In this document: one piece after another, positions 1 through 8,814 of the stretch
Numbering within the stretch: the stretch's first letter is position 1
Layout of the letters: every line of letters starts with the position of its first letter
NCBI RefSeq assembly: GCF_025398195.1
Contig: NZ_JAODNV010000005.1
Coordinates: forward strand, 62,001-126,000
DNA length: 64,000 nt
Direction: 5' to 3'
From: Chelativorans petroleitrophicus
Lineage (GTDB): Bacteria > Pseudomonadota > Alphaproteobacteria > Rhizobiales > Rhizobiaceae
Notes under the pieces: model-generated
The model's input: the letters and a program-made list of their open reading frames with translations, nothing else
The model's database searches: none
What the model was told of the DNA's origin: nothing
Translations under genes and position numbers: made by a program

Positions 1-2
1 AG

Positions 3-371
3 GCCATCAACGATACCTTGGGGCATGACGCGGGAGACGCGGTGCTCAAGGAGTTCGCCGGCCGGCTGCGCAGGAACCTGCGCGGGATCGATCTTGTCTG
101 CCGCTATGGTGGCGAGGAGTTCGTCATCGTCATGCCGGAGACCGAACTTGCCATCGCCGAGAAGGTCGCTGAGCGCGTCCGGCGGCAGATCGCGGAAAGC
201 CCGTTCCACATTGGGGAGGGCCGCCCACCGATTTCGATCACAGCCAGTCTGGGAGTGGCTGCAAGGCGCGAGGGTGAAGATACCGTCAGGGCTCTGATAA
301 AGCGCGCCGACATGGCCCTCTATGAAGCCAAGACCCGCGGGCGGAATCGCGTCGTTGCCCCCGCAGCCTGA
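3..371 (+). CDS. pleD: GGDEF-domain protein, C-terminal fragment (PleD-like diguanylate cyclase)
   Basis: The reading frame is already open at the left edge, so only the last ~122 residues are present. The visible part is the second half of a GGDEF domain: the motif RYGGEEF (the GG[D/E]EF active-site loop that binds GTP and metal), then the ITASLGVA and ADMALYEAKTRGRNRV blocks typical of the domain end. The family makes cyclic di-GMP from two GTP in the cytoplasm. The PleD assignment (response regulator with REC-REC-GGDEF) rests on the nearby rpmG, an arrangement known from rhizobia; the REC domains lie outside the window, so another GGDEF protein is possible. Confidence 0.75.
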   Translation, partial: AINDTLGHDAGDAVLKEFAGRLRRNLRGIDLVCRYGGEEFVIVMPETELAIAEKVAERVRRQIAESPFHIGEGRPPISITASLGVAARREGEDTVRALIKRADMALYEAKTRGRNRVVAPAA

Positions 372-663
372 CCTAGGCGGGTGGCGGTCGATCACGAAAT
401 TTACCTTAATGTTAAATTGTCCATCCGGGATGGTTAAGTAAGTATTGATTTTCGAGGCCAGTTGCGCGAGTGTCGCAACCGGTGGTGGACGGAACTTACG
501 AGGCTAAGAGGTTCCGTATCCCCGATACCCCATGATGCTCAGGTCCGCCGCATCTCCTGGGTCGTGGGGTTGGCCGGTTGGCGCTGGCGTTATGTGGCCT
601 CCTCGTACCGCTGCCAGATAGCCGACCGGCCCCCGAAATCTCAAAAGCATAATTCACACTGTG

Positions 664-694
664 GCGCTGCCTCTTACTGCGGGCAGCGCTTTTT
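664..694 (+). terminator. Rho-independent terminator, rightward
   Basis: GCGCTGCC at 664-671 pairs perfectly with GGCAGCGC at 682-689 across a 10-base loop and is followed at once by five T. It would end rightward transcription from the GGDEF gene or from an RNA made in 400-660. Confidence 0.75.
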
Positions 695-760
695 CGCGTG
701 ATCGGATTGGAAAAGGGGCCGGCTTTTTGCCGCGGGGAGCCGGATGCCTGAGGCACCAGC

Positions 761-785
761 AAAAACGGCGCCTCGAAAGGCGCCG
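761..785 (-). terminator. Rho-independent terminator of rpmG
   Basis: Read on the minus strand, an 8-bp stem (778-785 with 766-773, CGGCGCCT/AGGCGCCG) with a 4-base loop is followed by five T (complement of 761-765). It lies 30 bases downstream of the rpmG stop codon. Confidence 0.85.
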
Positions 786-815
786 CGAGACACGCATTGT
801 GAATGCGGGGGAAGG

Positions 816-983
816 TTACTTGATCTTCGCTTCCCGAAACTCGACATGCTTGCGCGCAACGGGATCGTATTTGCGCTTGGTCATCTTCTCCGTCATCGTG
901 CGGCTGTTCTTCTTGGTGACGTAAAAGAAGCCGGTGTCGGCCGTCGACAGGAGCTTGATCTTGATGGTCGTGGCCTTGGCCAT
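816..983 (-). CDS. rpmG: 50S ribosomal protein L33
   Basis: A 55-residue protein beginning [20 protein letters not shown] and ending in [10 protein letters not shown], a full-length match in length and motif order to bacterial L33. It binds 23S rRNA near the E site of the large subunit. This version lacks the CxxC zinc-ribbon cysteines, so it is the zinc-independent (C-minus) type common in proteobacteria. It has its own terminator (761-785) and a candidate promoter with a perfect TTGACA (1062-1089), so it is probably transcribed alone despite following the topA-rnr run. Confidence 0.97.
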   Translation of the reverse strand: MAKATTIKIKLLSTADTGFFYVTKKNSRTMTEKMTKRKYDPVARKHVEFREAKIK

Positions 984-1061
984 GGGCGTGCGTCCGTATC
1001 TGCGGTTGGATGGGCGAGCCTGGCAGCAGCGATCGCAACAGGCGCGCGAAAACTCGCGCGA

Positions 1062-1089
1062 GACATAAAGACAATACCTGGAATGTCAA
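1062..1089 (-). promoter_or_regulatory. Candidate sigma-70 promoter for rpmG
   Basis: On the minus strand a perfect -35 TTGACA (1084-1089) is followed after 16 bases by TATGTC (1062-1067), a weak -10. The rpmG start codon lies about 80 bases downstream. The assignment rests on the -35 and on position only. Confidence 0.45.
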
Positions 1090-1143
1090 GCCCGTGTCCG
1101 GGTTCAGGACATATGAGGTGGCAACTTCGCCGCGCTCCGGCCG

Positions 1144-1905
1144 CTATAGCATCTCCCTGCGAAACCTGCCGCCGCGCGTGAAGTAGAAGGGCACGGGCTC
1201 GCCAGGCGAAAGCGTGGGATCTCTCTGAAGCCGCTTGCCGAGCTCTTCGAGGACCCTGCGCGTAATGGCGGCGACGTTGAGGCGCAGCGCCTCCGTGATT
1301 GGCAGCCAGGCGATGCCCTCCAGCTCTTCGGTGGGCGGACTCGGAAGTTCGACGGCAACCTCATCCCGGCGAGCAGCGAGGAAGCGGGTGTCAAAGCGGC
1401 GCACGTTCCCTGGCGGCGTGATCGCGCGGGCAATATAGCGCAGGCCGTCAAGAGCAGGCTGAATGCCATGCTTGGCGAAGCCCTGCCATTGCGGGCTTCT
1501 TGTCGCAAAGTCAGCCTTGCGGCCGACAAGAAGGCCGGCTTCCTCGTAGGTTTCCCGCAGCGCGGAAAGGGCGATCGCCCTGGCCCTGGCCCGCGCCGCG
1601 CGGGCACGTCCATCTCTGGCGCTGCCGGCGATCCTCGCCGCCTCCGCCGGATGGAGGTCGCTTGCAACAGTAATGCGGCTGTCGGAGGGATCGGTGCGTC
1701 CGCCGGGAAAGACGAAGCGTCCAGGCATGAAGGCGTGCCGCGCATGCCGCCTTCCCATCAGGACGAAAGGCTCGCCGCCGCGCCAGTCGATCAGGATGAG
1801 CGTGGCAGAGTCGCGTGGCCTGACAGGGGCAGGGGATGCGGCGTTGTGCCTCCTCCCTTCGGGCGTAGCCGTTTCCCCGTGCTCCAGCCTCTCGGCTTCC
1901 GCCAT
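1144..1905 (-). CDS. NUDIX hydrolase
   Basis: A 253-residue cytoplasmic protein with a NUDIX fold. The Nudix helix is present as ALSALRETYEEAGLLVGR (the RExxEExG core), preceded by GRFVFPGGR. The family hydrolyses nucleoside diphosphates linked to another moiety; the substrate cannot be read from sequence. An Ala/Arg-rich insert (RDGRARAARARARAI) lies just before the Nudix helix. The ATG at 1905 is chosen because the gene upstream (DUF983) ends at 1910; longer starts would run into it. It is the last member of the minus-strand topA-rnr-DUF983-NUDIX run. Confidence 0.9.
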   Translation of the reverse strand: MAEAERLEHGETATPEGRRHNAASPAPVRPRDSATLILIDWRGGEPFVLMGRRHARHAFMPGRFVFPGGRTDPSDSRITVASDLHPAEAARIAGSARDGRARAARARARAIALSALRETYEEAGLLVGRKADFATRSPQWQGFAKHGIQPALDGLRYIARAITPPGNVRRFDTRFLAARRDEVAVELPSPPTEELEGIAWLPITEALRLNVAAITRRVLEELGKRLQRDPTLSPGEPVPFYFTRGGRFRREML

Positions 1906-1909
1906 GATC

Positions 1910-2347
1910 TCAAAGCTCGGGGTGGGAATCGAGCATGTCTTTCTCGCCGCCGAAGCCATGCATCCTGAGCGCCCATTGCAGCCCCACCACCGCGCCTTTG
2001 ACGGGGCCAATAAGCGCGAGCGAAAGGACAAGGGTAGCTGGCGCCCAGATAACGAGATGTGCCCATGTCGGCCAGTCGGTGACCGCTTGCACGGTCATGA
2101 ACGCGCTGACGACGATGTGCCCCACAATGACGATCACAAGATAGGCCGGCAGGTCGTCCGCGCGGTGATGGTGCATCTCCTCGCCGCATTCCTGGCAGCA
2201 CTCGACCGTCTTGAGAAAGGCACGAAAGAGCCGACCGCGGCCGCAACAGGGGCAATGGCCGAAGAAACCGCGCCGCGTGGATTCATACACCGACCTCGGC
2301 TCCGCTTCGCTTGCTTTGCCGCCGCCGAAAACTCTTTGCTCCATCAC
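1910..2347 (-). CDS. DUF983 family membrane protein
   Basis: A 145-residue protein with an N-terminal zinc-ribbon-like part (CPCCGRGRLF... CCQECG, two CxxC pairs at roughly residues 32-57) and two hydrophobic helices near 68-90 and 98-120. This layout is typical of DUF983, a family of unknown function in alphaproteobacteria. The ATGA at 2344-2347 overlaps the rnr stop codon, indicating translational coupling to RNase R. A second ATG one codon on (2344) is an equally possible start. Any functional link to RNA turnover is inference from this conserved neighbourhood. Confidence 0.85.
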   Translation of the reverse strand: MMEQRVFGGGKASEAEPRSVYESTRRGFFGHCPCCGRGRLFRAFLKTVECCQECGEEMHHHRADDLPAYLVIVIVGHIVVSAFMTVQAVTDWPTWAHLVIWAPATLVLSLALIGPVKGAVVGLQWALRMHGFGGEKDMLDSHPEL

Positions 2348-4644
2348 CGTCTCCTGCCCCTGCCGGGCGACCGTTCCTTGCCTCTCGATGCACGCGCGAT
2401 ACTGCGCCTGGTCTTGTGCAGCGATCGCGTCGAGCCTGGCAGGCGATTCGGATCGCTCATCATTTCGAAGCGCATGGCTCCCGCAAGCGGAGCCACTTCG
2501 ACCAGCCGCACCTCCACGGCATCGCCAAGCTGGTAGCCTCCCCCGCTTCTTTGCCCAACCAGCGCATGCCGGACTTCATCGAAGTGGTAGTAATCGTCGC
2601 CGAGCGAGGAAATGGGAACGAATCCATCAGCCCCGAATTCCGGTAGCAGAACGAACAGGCCGGCCTTGGTCACGCCGGAAATACGGGCGGAAAATTCCTC
2701 TCCCGTGCGACCCGCCAAATGCTCCGCTACCAGGCGGTCAACGGTCTCGCGCTCGGCCGCCATAGCGCGCCTCTCGGTGGCCGAGATGAGAGCGGAAATC
2801 TCCTCCAGCCGCTCGGCATCCTGCGGGCGCAGCCCGTCTTCCCCGAAACCCTTCGCAGAAATCAGCGCGCGATGAATGATGAGATCCGCATAACGCCGGA
2901 TCGGTGAGGTGAAGTGGGCATAGCGGCGCAGGTTCAGGCCGAAATGCCCGATATTCTCCGGCGCATAGATGGCCTGGCTCTGCGAGCGCAGAACCACCTC
3001 ATTGACCAGCTGCTCGTGCTCGGTGCCGGCCACGCGCGCGAGGATGCCATTGAACTGGGAAGGCCTCAACGCCGCCCCGCGAGCAAGCGAAATCCCGAGT
3101 GACGCCAGGAATTCTCGCAAGGCTTCCTGTTTGGCGAGAGAGGGGGCATCATGCACGCGGTAGACCACTGGCTGGCGGGCGGCTTCGAGCGTTTCGGCGG
3201 CGGCGACATTCGCCTGGATCATGAACTCTTCTATCAGCCTGTGGGCGTCCAGACGGGGCGGCACGATGACGCGGTCGACGGTGCCGTCTGGCTTGAGCAG
3301 GATTTTGCGTTCCGGCAGGTCGAGTTCTAATGGCTCGCGCGCGCTCCGGCCGCGTCCGAGCACGGCGTAGGCATCCCACAAGGGGCGCAGCACCGTATCC
3401 AGAAGCGGCTTCGCCTTTTCATCCGGTCTGCCGTCGATCGCCGCCTGCGCCTGCTCGTAGGAAAGGCGCGCGGCGGAACGCATCATCACCCGATGGAAGG
3501 AGTGGCCGATTTTCCGCCCTTGCGCCGAAAAGCGCATGCGGACGGCGAGGGCAGGGCGGTCTTCACCTTCGCGCAACGAGCATAGATCGTTCGAAATGCG
3601 CTCGGGCAGCATCGGCACCACGCGGTCCGGGAAATAGACGGAATTGCCACGCCTAAGCGCCTCTCGGTCGAGCGCGGAGTCGGAACGGACATAGTAGGCG
3701 ACATCGGCGATGGCGACGGTGACGATCACGCCGCCCGGGTTTTTCTCGTCCTCGTCCGGCTCGGCGAACACGGCGTCATCGTGGTCCTTAGCGTCCGGCG
3801 GATCGATGGTGACGAGCGGCAGGTTACGCCAATCCTCGCGGCCGTTCATGCTGGCCGGTTTTGCTGCTTCCGCTTCCTTGAGCACGCTTTCCGGGAAGAT
3901 ATGCGGGATTTCATGGGCGTGGATGGCGATCAGCGAAACCGCCTTCTCCGTAGCGATGGAGCCCACCACCTCCAGAACCTTCGCGCGCGGCAGGCCGTAG
4001 CGGCTCTCCGAGACCTGTTCGACCTCGACCAGATCGCCCTCGCGCGCCTCGCCGCGGAAAGCCGCGTCCACGATAAGCTCTGGCTGACGCCTCTCAACGG
4101 GTTCGATCCGGAAAGAACCGTCCGCCATTTCACGGAAAACGCCGAGAACGGCCCGCCTTCGCTTCTCGAAGACTTTGATCACCCGGCCGCTATAGGCAGG
4201 ACCTTTCTCGTCTTCTCCATTCGGGAACACGCGGGCAAGCACCCGGTCGCCAATGCCCGCGGCGGGCGTGCGGCCAGCCCTCTGCCTGCGGATCGCCACC
4301 AGAGGAACGGGGCCGCCGTCCTCGCCGTCAAATTCAGCGGGACGGGCAAGAAGGCCGCCCTCCGCATCGCGTGAGAAGATGTCGAGAACGACCACGTGGG
4401 GCAGGGCACCCGGGCGCAGAAGCCTGCGGCGCTTCTTTTTGAGCAGCCCCTCGTCCTGAAGCTCGCGCAGCATGTCCTTGAGCCAGATGCGGTCGCTGCC
4501 CTTCAGCCCGAACGCCTTGGCGATCTCGCGCTTGCCCGCGCGGTCCGGATTCTCGGCGATAAAGCGCAGGAGATCGTCGCGCGAAGGCAGGCGGGAAGCC
4601 CTGCCGCCACCCGCCTGCACGCGGTTGGGATTCCTGCGGGCCAA
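2344..4644 (-). CDS. rnr: Ribonuclease R (3'-5' exoribonuclease)
   Basis: A 766-residue RNase II/RNB-family enzyme that degrades structured RNA from the 3' end. It has an N-terminal winged helix (~20-80), cold-shock-like OB folds (~85-230), the RNB catalytic core with the acidic cluster DPPDAKDHDDAVF (D281, D284, D287, D289, D290), an S1 domain (~655-735), and a basic C-terminal tail (KTRRSIARASRGKERSPGRGRRR-like). The start codon is TTG at 4644; a strong Shine-Dalgarno (AGGAG) lies seven bases before it and overlaps the end of topA, whose stop is at 4647. It is coupled to topA upstream and DUF983 downstream. Confidence 0.96.
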   Translation of the reverse strand: MARRNPNRVQAGGGRASRLPSRDDLLRFIAENPDRAGKREIAKAFGLKGSDRIWLKDMLRELQDEGLLKKKRRRLLRPGALPHVVVLDIFSRDAEGGLLARPAEFDGEDGGPVPLVAIRRQRAGRTPAAGIGDRVLARVFPNGEDEKGPAYSGRVIKVFEKRRRAVLGVFREMADGSFRIEPVERRQPELIVDAAFRGEAREGDLVEVEQVSESRYGLPRAKVLEVVGSIATEKAVSLIAIHAHEIPHIFPESVLKEAEAAKPASMNGREDWRNLPLVTIDPPDAKDHDDAVFAEPDEDEKNPGGVIVTVAIADVAYYVRSDSALDREALRRGNSVYFPDRVVPMLPERISNDLCSLREGEDRPALAVRMRFSAQGRKIGHSFHRVMMRSAARLSYEQAQAAIDGRPDEKAKPLLDTVLRPLWDAYAVLGRGRSAREPLELDLPERKILLKPDGTVDRVIVPPRLDAHRLIEEFMIQANVAAAETLEAARQPVVYRVHDAPSLAKQEALREFLASLGISLARGAALRPSQFNGILARVAGTEHEQLVNEVVLRSQSQAIYAPENIGHFGLNLRRYAHFTSPIRRYADLIIHRALISAKGFGEDGLRPQDAERLEEISALISATERRAMAAERETVDRLVAEHLAGRTGEEFSARISGVTKAGLFVLLPEFGADGFVPISSLGDDYYHFDEVRHALVGQRSGGGYQLGDAVEVRLVEVAPLAGAMRFEMMSDPNRLPGSTRSLHKTRRSIARASRGKERSPGRGRRR

Positions 4645-4646
4645 AT

Positions 4647-7196
4647 TCAGCTCCTGGCTTTGCCTCGTCCTGATTTCTTGCCGGTCTTTCCAGCCTTGGC
4701 AGCAATCAACTCCAGCGCCTCCTCACGGGTCAGCGACATCGGGTCCTTGCCCTTCGGAAGCGTGGCGTTGATCTTGCCGACATTCACATAGGGGCCGTAG
4801 CGACCGTCCCGAACGGTAATGACGCCGCCGTCGGGATGTTCCCCGAGTTCCTTGAGTGCGGCGGGCGTGGCACGGGCGCGCGGTCCCTTCGCCTTCTTCT
4901 CTGCGAGCAGCGAAACAGCCCGGTTAAGCCCGATGGAAAAGACATCATCCACCGATTCAAGATTGGCATAGGTACCGTCATGCAGCAGGAAGGGGCCGTA
5001 GCGGCCGATGCCGGCGGAAATCATCTTGCCGGTTTCAGGATGGGGGCCCACATCCCGCGGCAGCGACAGGAGCGCTATGGCGCGTTCGCGGTCGATGCTG
5101 TCCGGCGTCCATCCCTTGGGCAGGCTCGCGCGCTTGGCCTCCTTGCCTTCGCCGCGCTGCACATAGGGGCCGAAGCGGCCGGAGCGCAGCGTGATCTCCT
5201 CGCCGGTGAAGGGGTCCGTGCCGAGCACCTTGTGGCCGTCCAATCCTGCTTCGGCATCGCCACTTTCCGCTCCGTTTTCGCCAAGCTGGCGCGTGTAGCC
5301 GCATTCGGGATAGTTGGAGCAGCCGACGAAGGCGCCGTAGCGGCCAAGCTTCAGCGACAGCCGGCCCGCCCCGCATCTAGGGCAGAGGCGGGGATCGCCG
5401 CCATCCTCACGCGGCGGGAAAAGCAGGGGCGCAAGCTCCTCGTTGAGCGCTTCCAGCACGTCGGTGACGCGCAGGCCCTTTATGTCGTTGACCGCGCCAG
5501 AGAACTCGGTCCAGAAGTCGCGCAGAACGTCCTTCCAGGCAAGCTTGCCGTCCGAAATCTCGTCCAGCTTTTCCTCAAGGTCGGCCGTGAAGTCGTACTC
5601 CACATAACGTCGGAAGAAATTCTCAAGGAATGCAGTAACGACGCGACCCTTGGCCTGCGGCACGAGACGGCGCTTTTCGATGGTTACATAATCGCGGTCT
5701 TCGAGCGTCTTCAGGATTGCGGTGTAGGTGGAGGGTCGGCCGATGCCAAGCTCCTCCAGCTTCTTGATGAGCGTTGCCTCCGTGTAACGCGGCGGCGGCT
5801 CCGTCGTATGCTTCGTTACATTGATCGCCCTACGGGCGAGCGTCTCGCCGGAATTGATCTCGGGGAGGCGAGTGTCTTCACCGTCTTCGCTGTCGTCCTC
5901 CTTCACCTCCGTGTAGGCTGCGAGGAAACCGTCGAAGCGGATCACCGAGCCGACGGCCCTGAGCACAGCCTTGCGGTCGGCCCCGGCAGCCTCGATCTCC
6001 ACCGTGGTGCGCTCGATCTCGGCGGCCGCCATTTGGCTGGCGATGGCGCGCTTCCAGATCATCTCGTAGAGGCGCGCCTGGTCCGGATCGAGATATTTGC
6101 GCACCTCGTCGGGTGTGCGCGAGAAGTCGGTCGGACGGATGGCCTCATGCGCTTCCTGAGCGTTCTTCGCCTTGCTCGAATAGTAGCGCGGCTTGTCCGG
6201 CAGATAGCGGTCGCCAAATGTCCGGGCGACGGCTTGGCGCGCCTGTTCGAGCGCCTCCGGCGCCATCTGCACGCCGTCCGTTCGCATATAGGTGATGAGG
6301 CCGGTAGTCTCGCCGCCGATATCCACGCCCTCGTAGAGGCGCTGGGCGATCTGCATGGTGCGCGATCCGGAAAAGCCCAGCCGCGAGGATGCCGCCTGCT
6401 GCAGGGTGGAGGTAATGAACGGCGGCGCGGGGTTGCGGCGCGTCGGCTTCGCCTCAACCGACAAAACGCGATAGGAGGCGCCTTCGAGCAGCGCCTTGAT
6501 GCTGTCGGCCTCTTCCTGGCTCTTGACGTCGAGCTTCTGAAGCTTTCGGCCGTCGAGTTCAGTAAGGCGCGCCTCGAAGGTTTCGCCGCGCGGCGTGTCG
6601 AGAAGGGCTGCGACGAGCCAGTAATCCTGGCGCACGAAACGTTCGATCTCGGCCTCGCGGTCGCAGACCAGCCGCAACGCGACGGATTGCACCCGGCCGG
6701 CCGAACGGGCGCCTGGGAGCTTGCGCCAAAGCACGGGCGAAAGCGTGAAGCCCACGAGATAGTCGAGCGCGCGGCGCGCGAGATAGGCATCGACCAGCGA
6801 GGCGTCGATCTCGCGCGGCGACTTCATGGCCTCCAGCACGGCGTTCTTGGTAATAGCGTTGAAGGTCACGCGGCGCACGGGCTTGTCCTTCAGCGCCCGC
6901 TTCTGGCGCAGCACCTCCAGCACGTGCCAGGAGATCGCCTCGCCCTCACGATCGGGGTCGGTGGCAAGAATCAGGCCGTCGGCCTCTTTGACGGCCTTGG
7001 CGATTTCGTTCAGGCGCTTGGCCGATGCGCTGTCGGTGCTCCAGGACATGGCAAAGTCCTCGTCCGGCCGCACGGAGCCGTCCTTGGCCGGCAGGTCACG
7101 CACATGGCCGAAGGAGGCGAGAACCTTGTAGTCCTTGCCCAGATATTTGTTGATTGTTTTCGCCTTGGGCGGCGACTCGACGATGACGACATCCAT
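4647..7196 (-). CDS. topA: DNA topoisomerase I (type IA)
   Basis: An 849-residue enzyme that relaxes negative supercoils. The Toprim domain is N-terminal, with Glu7 (VESPPKA) and the DPDREGE triad (D80, D82, E85). The active-site tyrosine is Tyr303 in ITYMRTDG. A topoisomerase zinc ribbon (CPRCGAG...CSNYPECGY, ~590-620) is followed by repeated GRYGPY/GRFGPYVQ-type C-terminal modules and a Lys-rich tail ending KKSGRGKARS. Length and domain order are those of rhizobial TopA. It heads the topA-rnr-DUF983-NUDIX group; a 319-base gene-poor stretch lies upstream. Confidence 0.98.
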   Translation of the reverse strand: MDVVIVESPPKAKTINKYLGKDYKVLASFGHVRDLPAKDGSVRPDEDFAMSWSTDSASAKRLNEIAKAVKEADGLILATDPDREGEAISWHVLEVLRQKRALKDKPVRRVTFNAITKNAVLEAMKSPREIDASLVDAYLARRALDYLVGFTLSPVLWRKLPGARSAGRVQSVALRLVCDREAEIERFVRQDYWLVAALLDTPRGETFEARLTELDGRKLQKLDVKSQEEADSIKALLEGASYRVLSVEAKPTRRNPAPPFITSTLQQAASSRLGFSGSRTMQIAQRLYEGVDIGGETTGLITYMRTDGVQMAPEALEQARQAVARTFGDRYLPDKPRYYSSKAKNAQEAHEAIRPTDFSRTPDEVRKYLDPDQARLYEMIWKRAIASQMAAAEIERTTVEIEAAGADRKAVLRAVGSVIRFDGFLAAYTEVKEDDSEDGEDTRLPEINSGETLARRAINVTKHTTEPPPRYTEATLIKKLEELGIGRPSTYTAILKTLEDRDYVTIEKRRLVPQAKGRVVTAFLENFFRRYVEYDFTADLEEKLDEISDGKLAWKDVLRDFWTEFSGAVNDIKGLRVTDVLEALNEELAPLLFPPREDGGDPRLCPRCGAGRLSLKLGRYGAFVGCSNYPECGYTRQLGENGAESGDAEAGLDGHKVLGTDPFTGEEITLRSGRFGPYVQRGEGKEAKRASLPKGWTPDSIDRERAIALLSLPRDVGPHPETGKMISAGIGRYGPFLLHDGTYANLESVDDVFSIGLNRAVSLLAEKKAKGPRARATPAALKELGEHPDGGVITVRDGRYGPYVNVGKINATLPKGKDPMSLTREEALELIAAKAGKTGKKSGRGKARS

Positions 7197-7515
7197 TGAC
7201 TGACGGTACCTTGGTTAAGTGGCGGGACATGCGTGGCCCCTGCGCGATGCCGGCCAGCACGTGACATGGCTGCGCTTTCCCTTGCGGTCAAGGCCTCATG
7301 CGAATCTGTTGTCCGGTGCCGCCAGCAATTTTTGGTTGTATTGGCAAAATTTCTACATTTATTTGTATATAAGTTTGGTATATGGTCGCCTCCGGGTCCC
7401 AAGGAGAAAGGGCATTTAGGGGCAGGCGACAGGCGGGCATGGCGGCCCGGTGAGGCGACCGGTGGCAGCCGGGGGCGGATGCCCCATTGCTAGAGGGCAA
7501 CGGGGAACAAGCCGC
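7197..7515. other. Intergenic stretch upstream of topA with an A+T-rich island
   Basis: No credible gene is seen on either strand. At about 7325-7385 there is a sharp A+T-rich island (TTTGTATATAAGTTTGGTAT and neighbours) inside otherwise G+C-rich sequence. It could hold divergent promoters for topA (leftward) and for the small ORF at 7516 (rightward). A loose TTGGCA...TATATA arrangement is present on the plus strand, but I could not define -35/-10 pairs with confidence. Confidence 0.5.
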
Positions 7516-7728
7516 ATGGGCCAAATGAAGGATCAGATCGGGCGAAACGAAACAATCGACTATATACGCGCAATGCTTGAGCAGCTCTATCCGATGGCGA
7601 AGACGCAAGGCTGTGAGATGCTCGCCTATCTGATCGAAATGGCCTGCATCGAGGCCAGCGACATGGCATACGTGGCCGCCAGCGCCGCTTCAGATGCTAC
7701 CCATGACAAGAGAAACAGCGCCGCCTGA
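7516..7728 (+). CDS. Small conserved-looking hypothetical protein (70 aa)
   Basis: A 70-residue acidic/amphipathic protein without a membrane segment or signal peptide: [20 protein letters not shown]..., with a helical core [18 protein letters not shown] and [18 protein letters not shown]. It resembles short uncharacterised rhizobial proteins as I remember them, but I cannot name a family. The ATG at 7516 is preceded by GGGGAACAAG. Its 3' end overlaps the convergent dprA gene by 39 bases (7690-7728). A frame that stays open through an overlap with a real gene could be coincidental, so confidence is moderate. Confidence 0.6.
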   Translation: MGQMKDQIGRNETIDYIRAMLEQLYPMAKTQGCEMLAYLIEMACIEASDMAYVAASAASDATHDKRNSAA

Positions 7729-8814
7729 GTGGCGCTCGAGACGTCCGGCAAGATCAAGCTCCAGCAGAATGAGCGCCACTTGAGCGGGATGCAGACCGGT
7801 GTGCCGGATGATTTCGTCGGTGCTGACAGGGGTTGGGCCGAGTGCTTCCAGCACCTTGGCACGATCGTCATCTCCCGGGGCAGGGGTTGTCATGTCCACC
7901 TCCGAGGGTTCCTGCGCAAAATTGTCCGGCAGTTGCGGCCGGCCCACCAGTGGCGCGACCGCCTGAAGGATATCGCTCGCTTCGGTAACCAGCGTAGCGC
8001 CTTCCTTCAGGAGCCTGTTCGTACCGGCCGCGCGCGGATCGAGCGGCGAACCCGGCACGGCAAAGACCAGCCTGCCCATCTCCGCCGCCAGCCGCGCGCT
8101 GATCAGCGAGCCGGAGCGGGTTGCCGCCTCCACCACCAGAAGGCCGTAGGCAAGGCCCGCGACGATACGGTTGCGGCGCGGAAAGTCCTTCGCGCGCGGT
8201 GTCCAGCCGAAAGGCATTTCCGAAACCGCAACCCCGCGTTCGACGATTTCGGCAAGCAGCGGCTCGTTCTCCGGGGGATAGGGGCGGTCGAGCCCGCCCG
8301 CAAAAACGGCAATGGTCCCGGTCTCGAGGCTGCCCTGATGCGCGGCGGCGTCGATGCCCCGGGCAAGCCCCGAGGCGATGACATAGCCTTCCTGTCCCAG
8401 TTCCCTCGCCAGCTTTCGGGCCATCTTAACGCCGGCGAGCGAGGCATTGCGCGCGCCAACGATCGCGAGCGCGGGCCGGCAAAGAAGATCGAGGTTGCCC
8501 ATCGCGGCAATCAGGGGCGGCGGATAGTCGGCACGTGCGAGCAGGGGCGGATAATACTCCTCGCCCAAGGCGATGAAGCGGGCGCCCATGCTGCTCGCCG
8601 CCTCGAGCTCGGCGTCGATGTCTTCCTCGGAGGGAATTCGGATGTGTCGTGCCCCGCCTCTGCGCGCAAGCTCAGGCAATTCGGCAAGTGCCGCCTCGGC
8701 GGAACCGAAGCGGTTGATAAGCTGACGGAAGCTTGCAGGCCCCACATTCTCCGTACGGATGAGACGCAGCCAGGCGCGACGCTGACGGTCGTCGAGCTGA
8801 AGGCCCCTGCTCAT
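7690..8814 (-). CDS. dprA: DNA-processing protein DprA (Smf)
   Basis: A 374-residue DprA/Smf protein. The family binds single-stranded DNA, loads RecA during natural transformation, and also occurs in bacteria not known to be transformable. Visible parts: an N-terminal helical/SAM-like region (~1-75), the Rossmann-like core with [51 protein letters not shown] and [20 protein letters not shown], and a C-terminal winged helix (~310-374) ending VSLVMGSI. The ATG at 8814 overlaps the plsY stop codon (ATGA), which fixes the start. It overlaps the convergent 70-aa ORF by 39 bases. Confidence 0.95.
   Translation of the reverse strand: MSRGLQLDDRQRRAWLRLIRTENVGPASFRQLINRFGSAEAALAELPELARRGGARHIRIPSEEDIDAELEAASSMGARFIALGEEYYPPLLARADYPPPLIAAMGNLDLLCRPALAIVGARNASLAGVKMARKLARELGQEGYVIASGLARGIDAAAHQGSLETGTIAVFAGGLDRPYPPENEPLLAEIVERGVAVSEMPFGWTPRAKDFPRRNRIVAGLAYGLLVVEAATRSGSLISARLAAEMGRLVFAVPGSPLDPRAAGTNRLLKEGATLVTEASDILQAVAPLVGRPQLPDNFAQEPSEVDMTTPAPGDDDRAKVLEALGPTPVSTDEIIRHTGLHPAQVALILLELDLAGRLERHSGGAVSLVMGSI

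Larger units (their letters stand above)
372..815. other. Gene-poor stretch between the GGDEF gene and rpmG
   Basis: No ORF here shows a recognisable protein on either strand. The left part (400-450) is A+T-rich, with two TTAA blocks. Two hairpins with T-runs lie at its right end: one oriented rightward (664-694) and one oriented leftward behind rpmG (761-785). The rightward terminator sits about 290 bases past the GGDEF stop codon, which leaves room for a long 3' UTR or an independent small RNA. Confidence 0.6.

Noticed and set aside
500-694. The region was tested by eye as 4.5S (SRP) RNA or another standard housekeeping RNA.
   Set aside because: The conserved SRP tetraloop core (GGTCAGGTCCGGAAGGAAGCAGCC-like) is absent, and I see no tmRNA or RNase P core. 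Only the terminator is firm.
462-701. A 79-residue plus-strand ORF and short frames near 473-620, considered as a degraded gene.
   Set aside because: No two frames join into a recognisable protein and no Shine-Dalgarno fits; calling it a pseudogene would be unsupported.
4836-7199. A 787-residue plus-strand ORF opposite topA.
   Set aside because: It is the mirror frame of a certain topoisomerase gene in G+C-rich sequence. The translation is His/Gly/Leu/Arg-rich with no family motif, the normal look of an antisense shadow.
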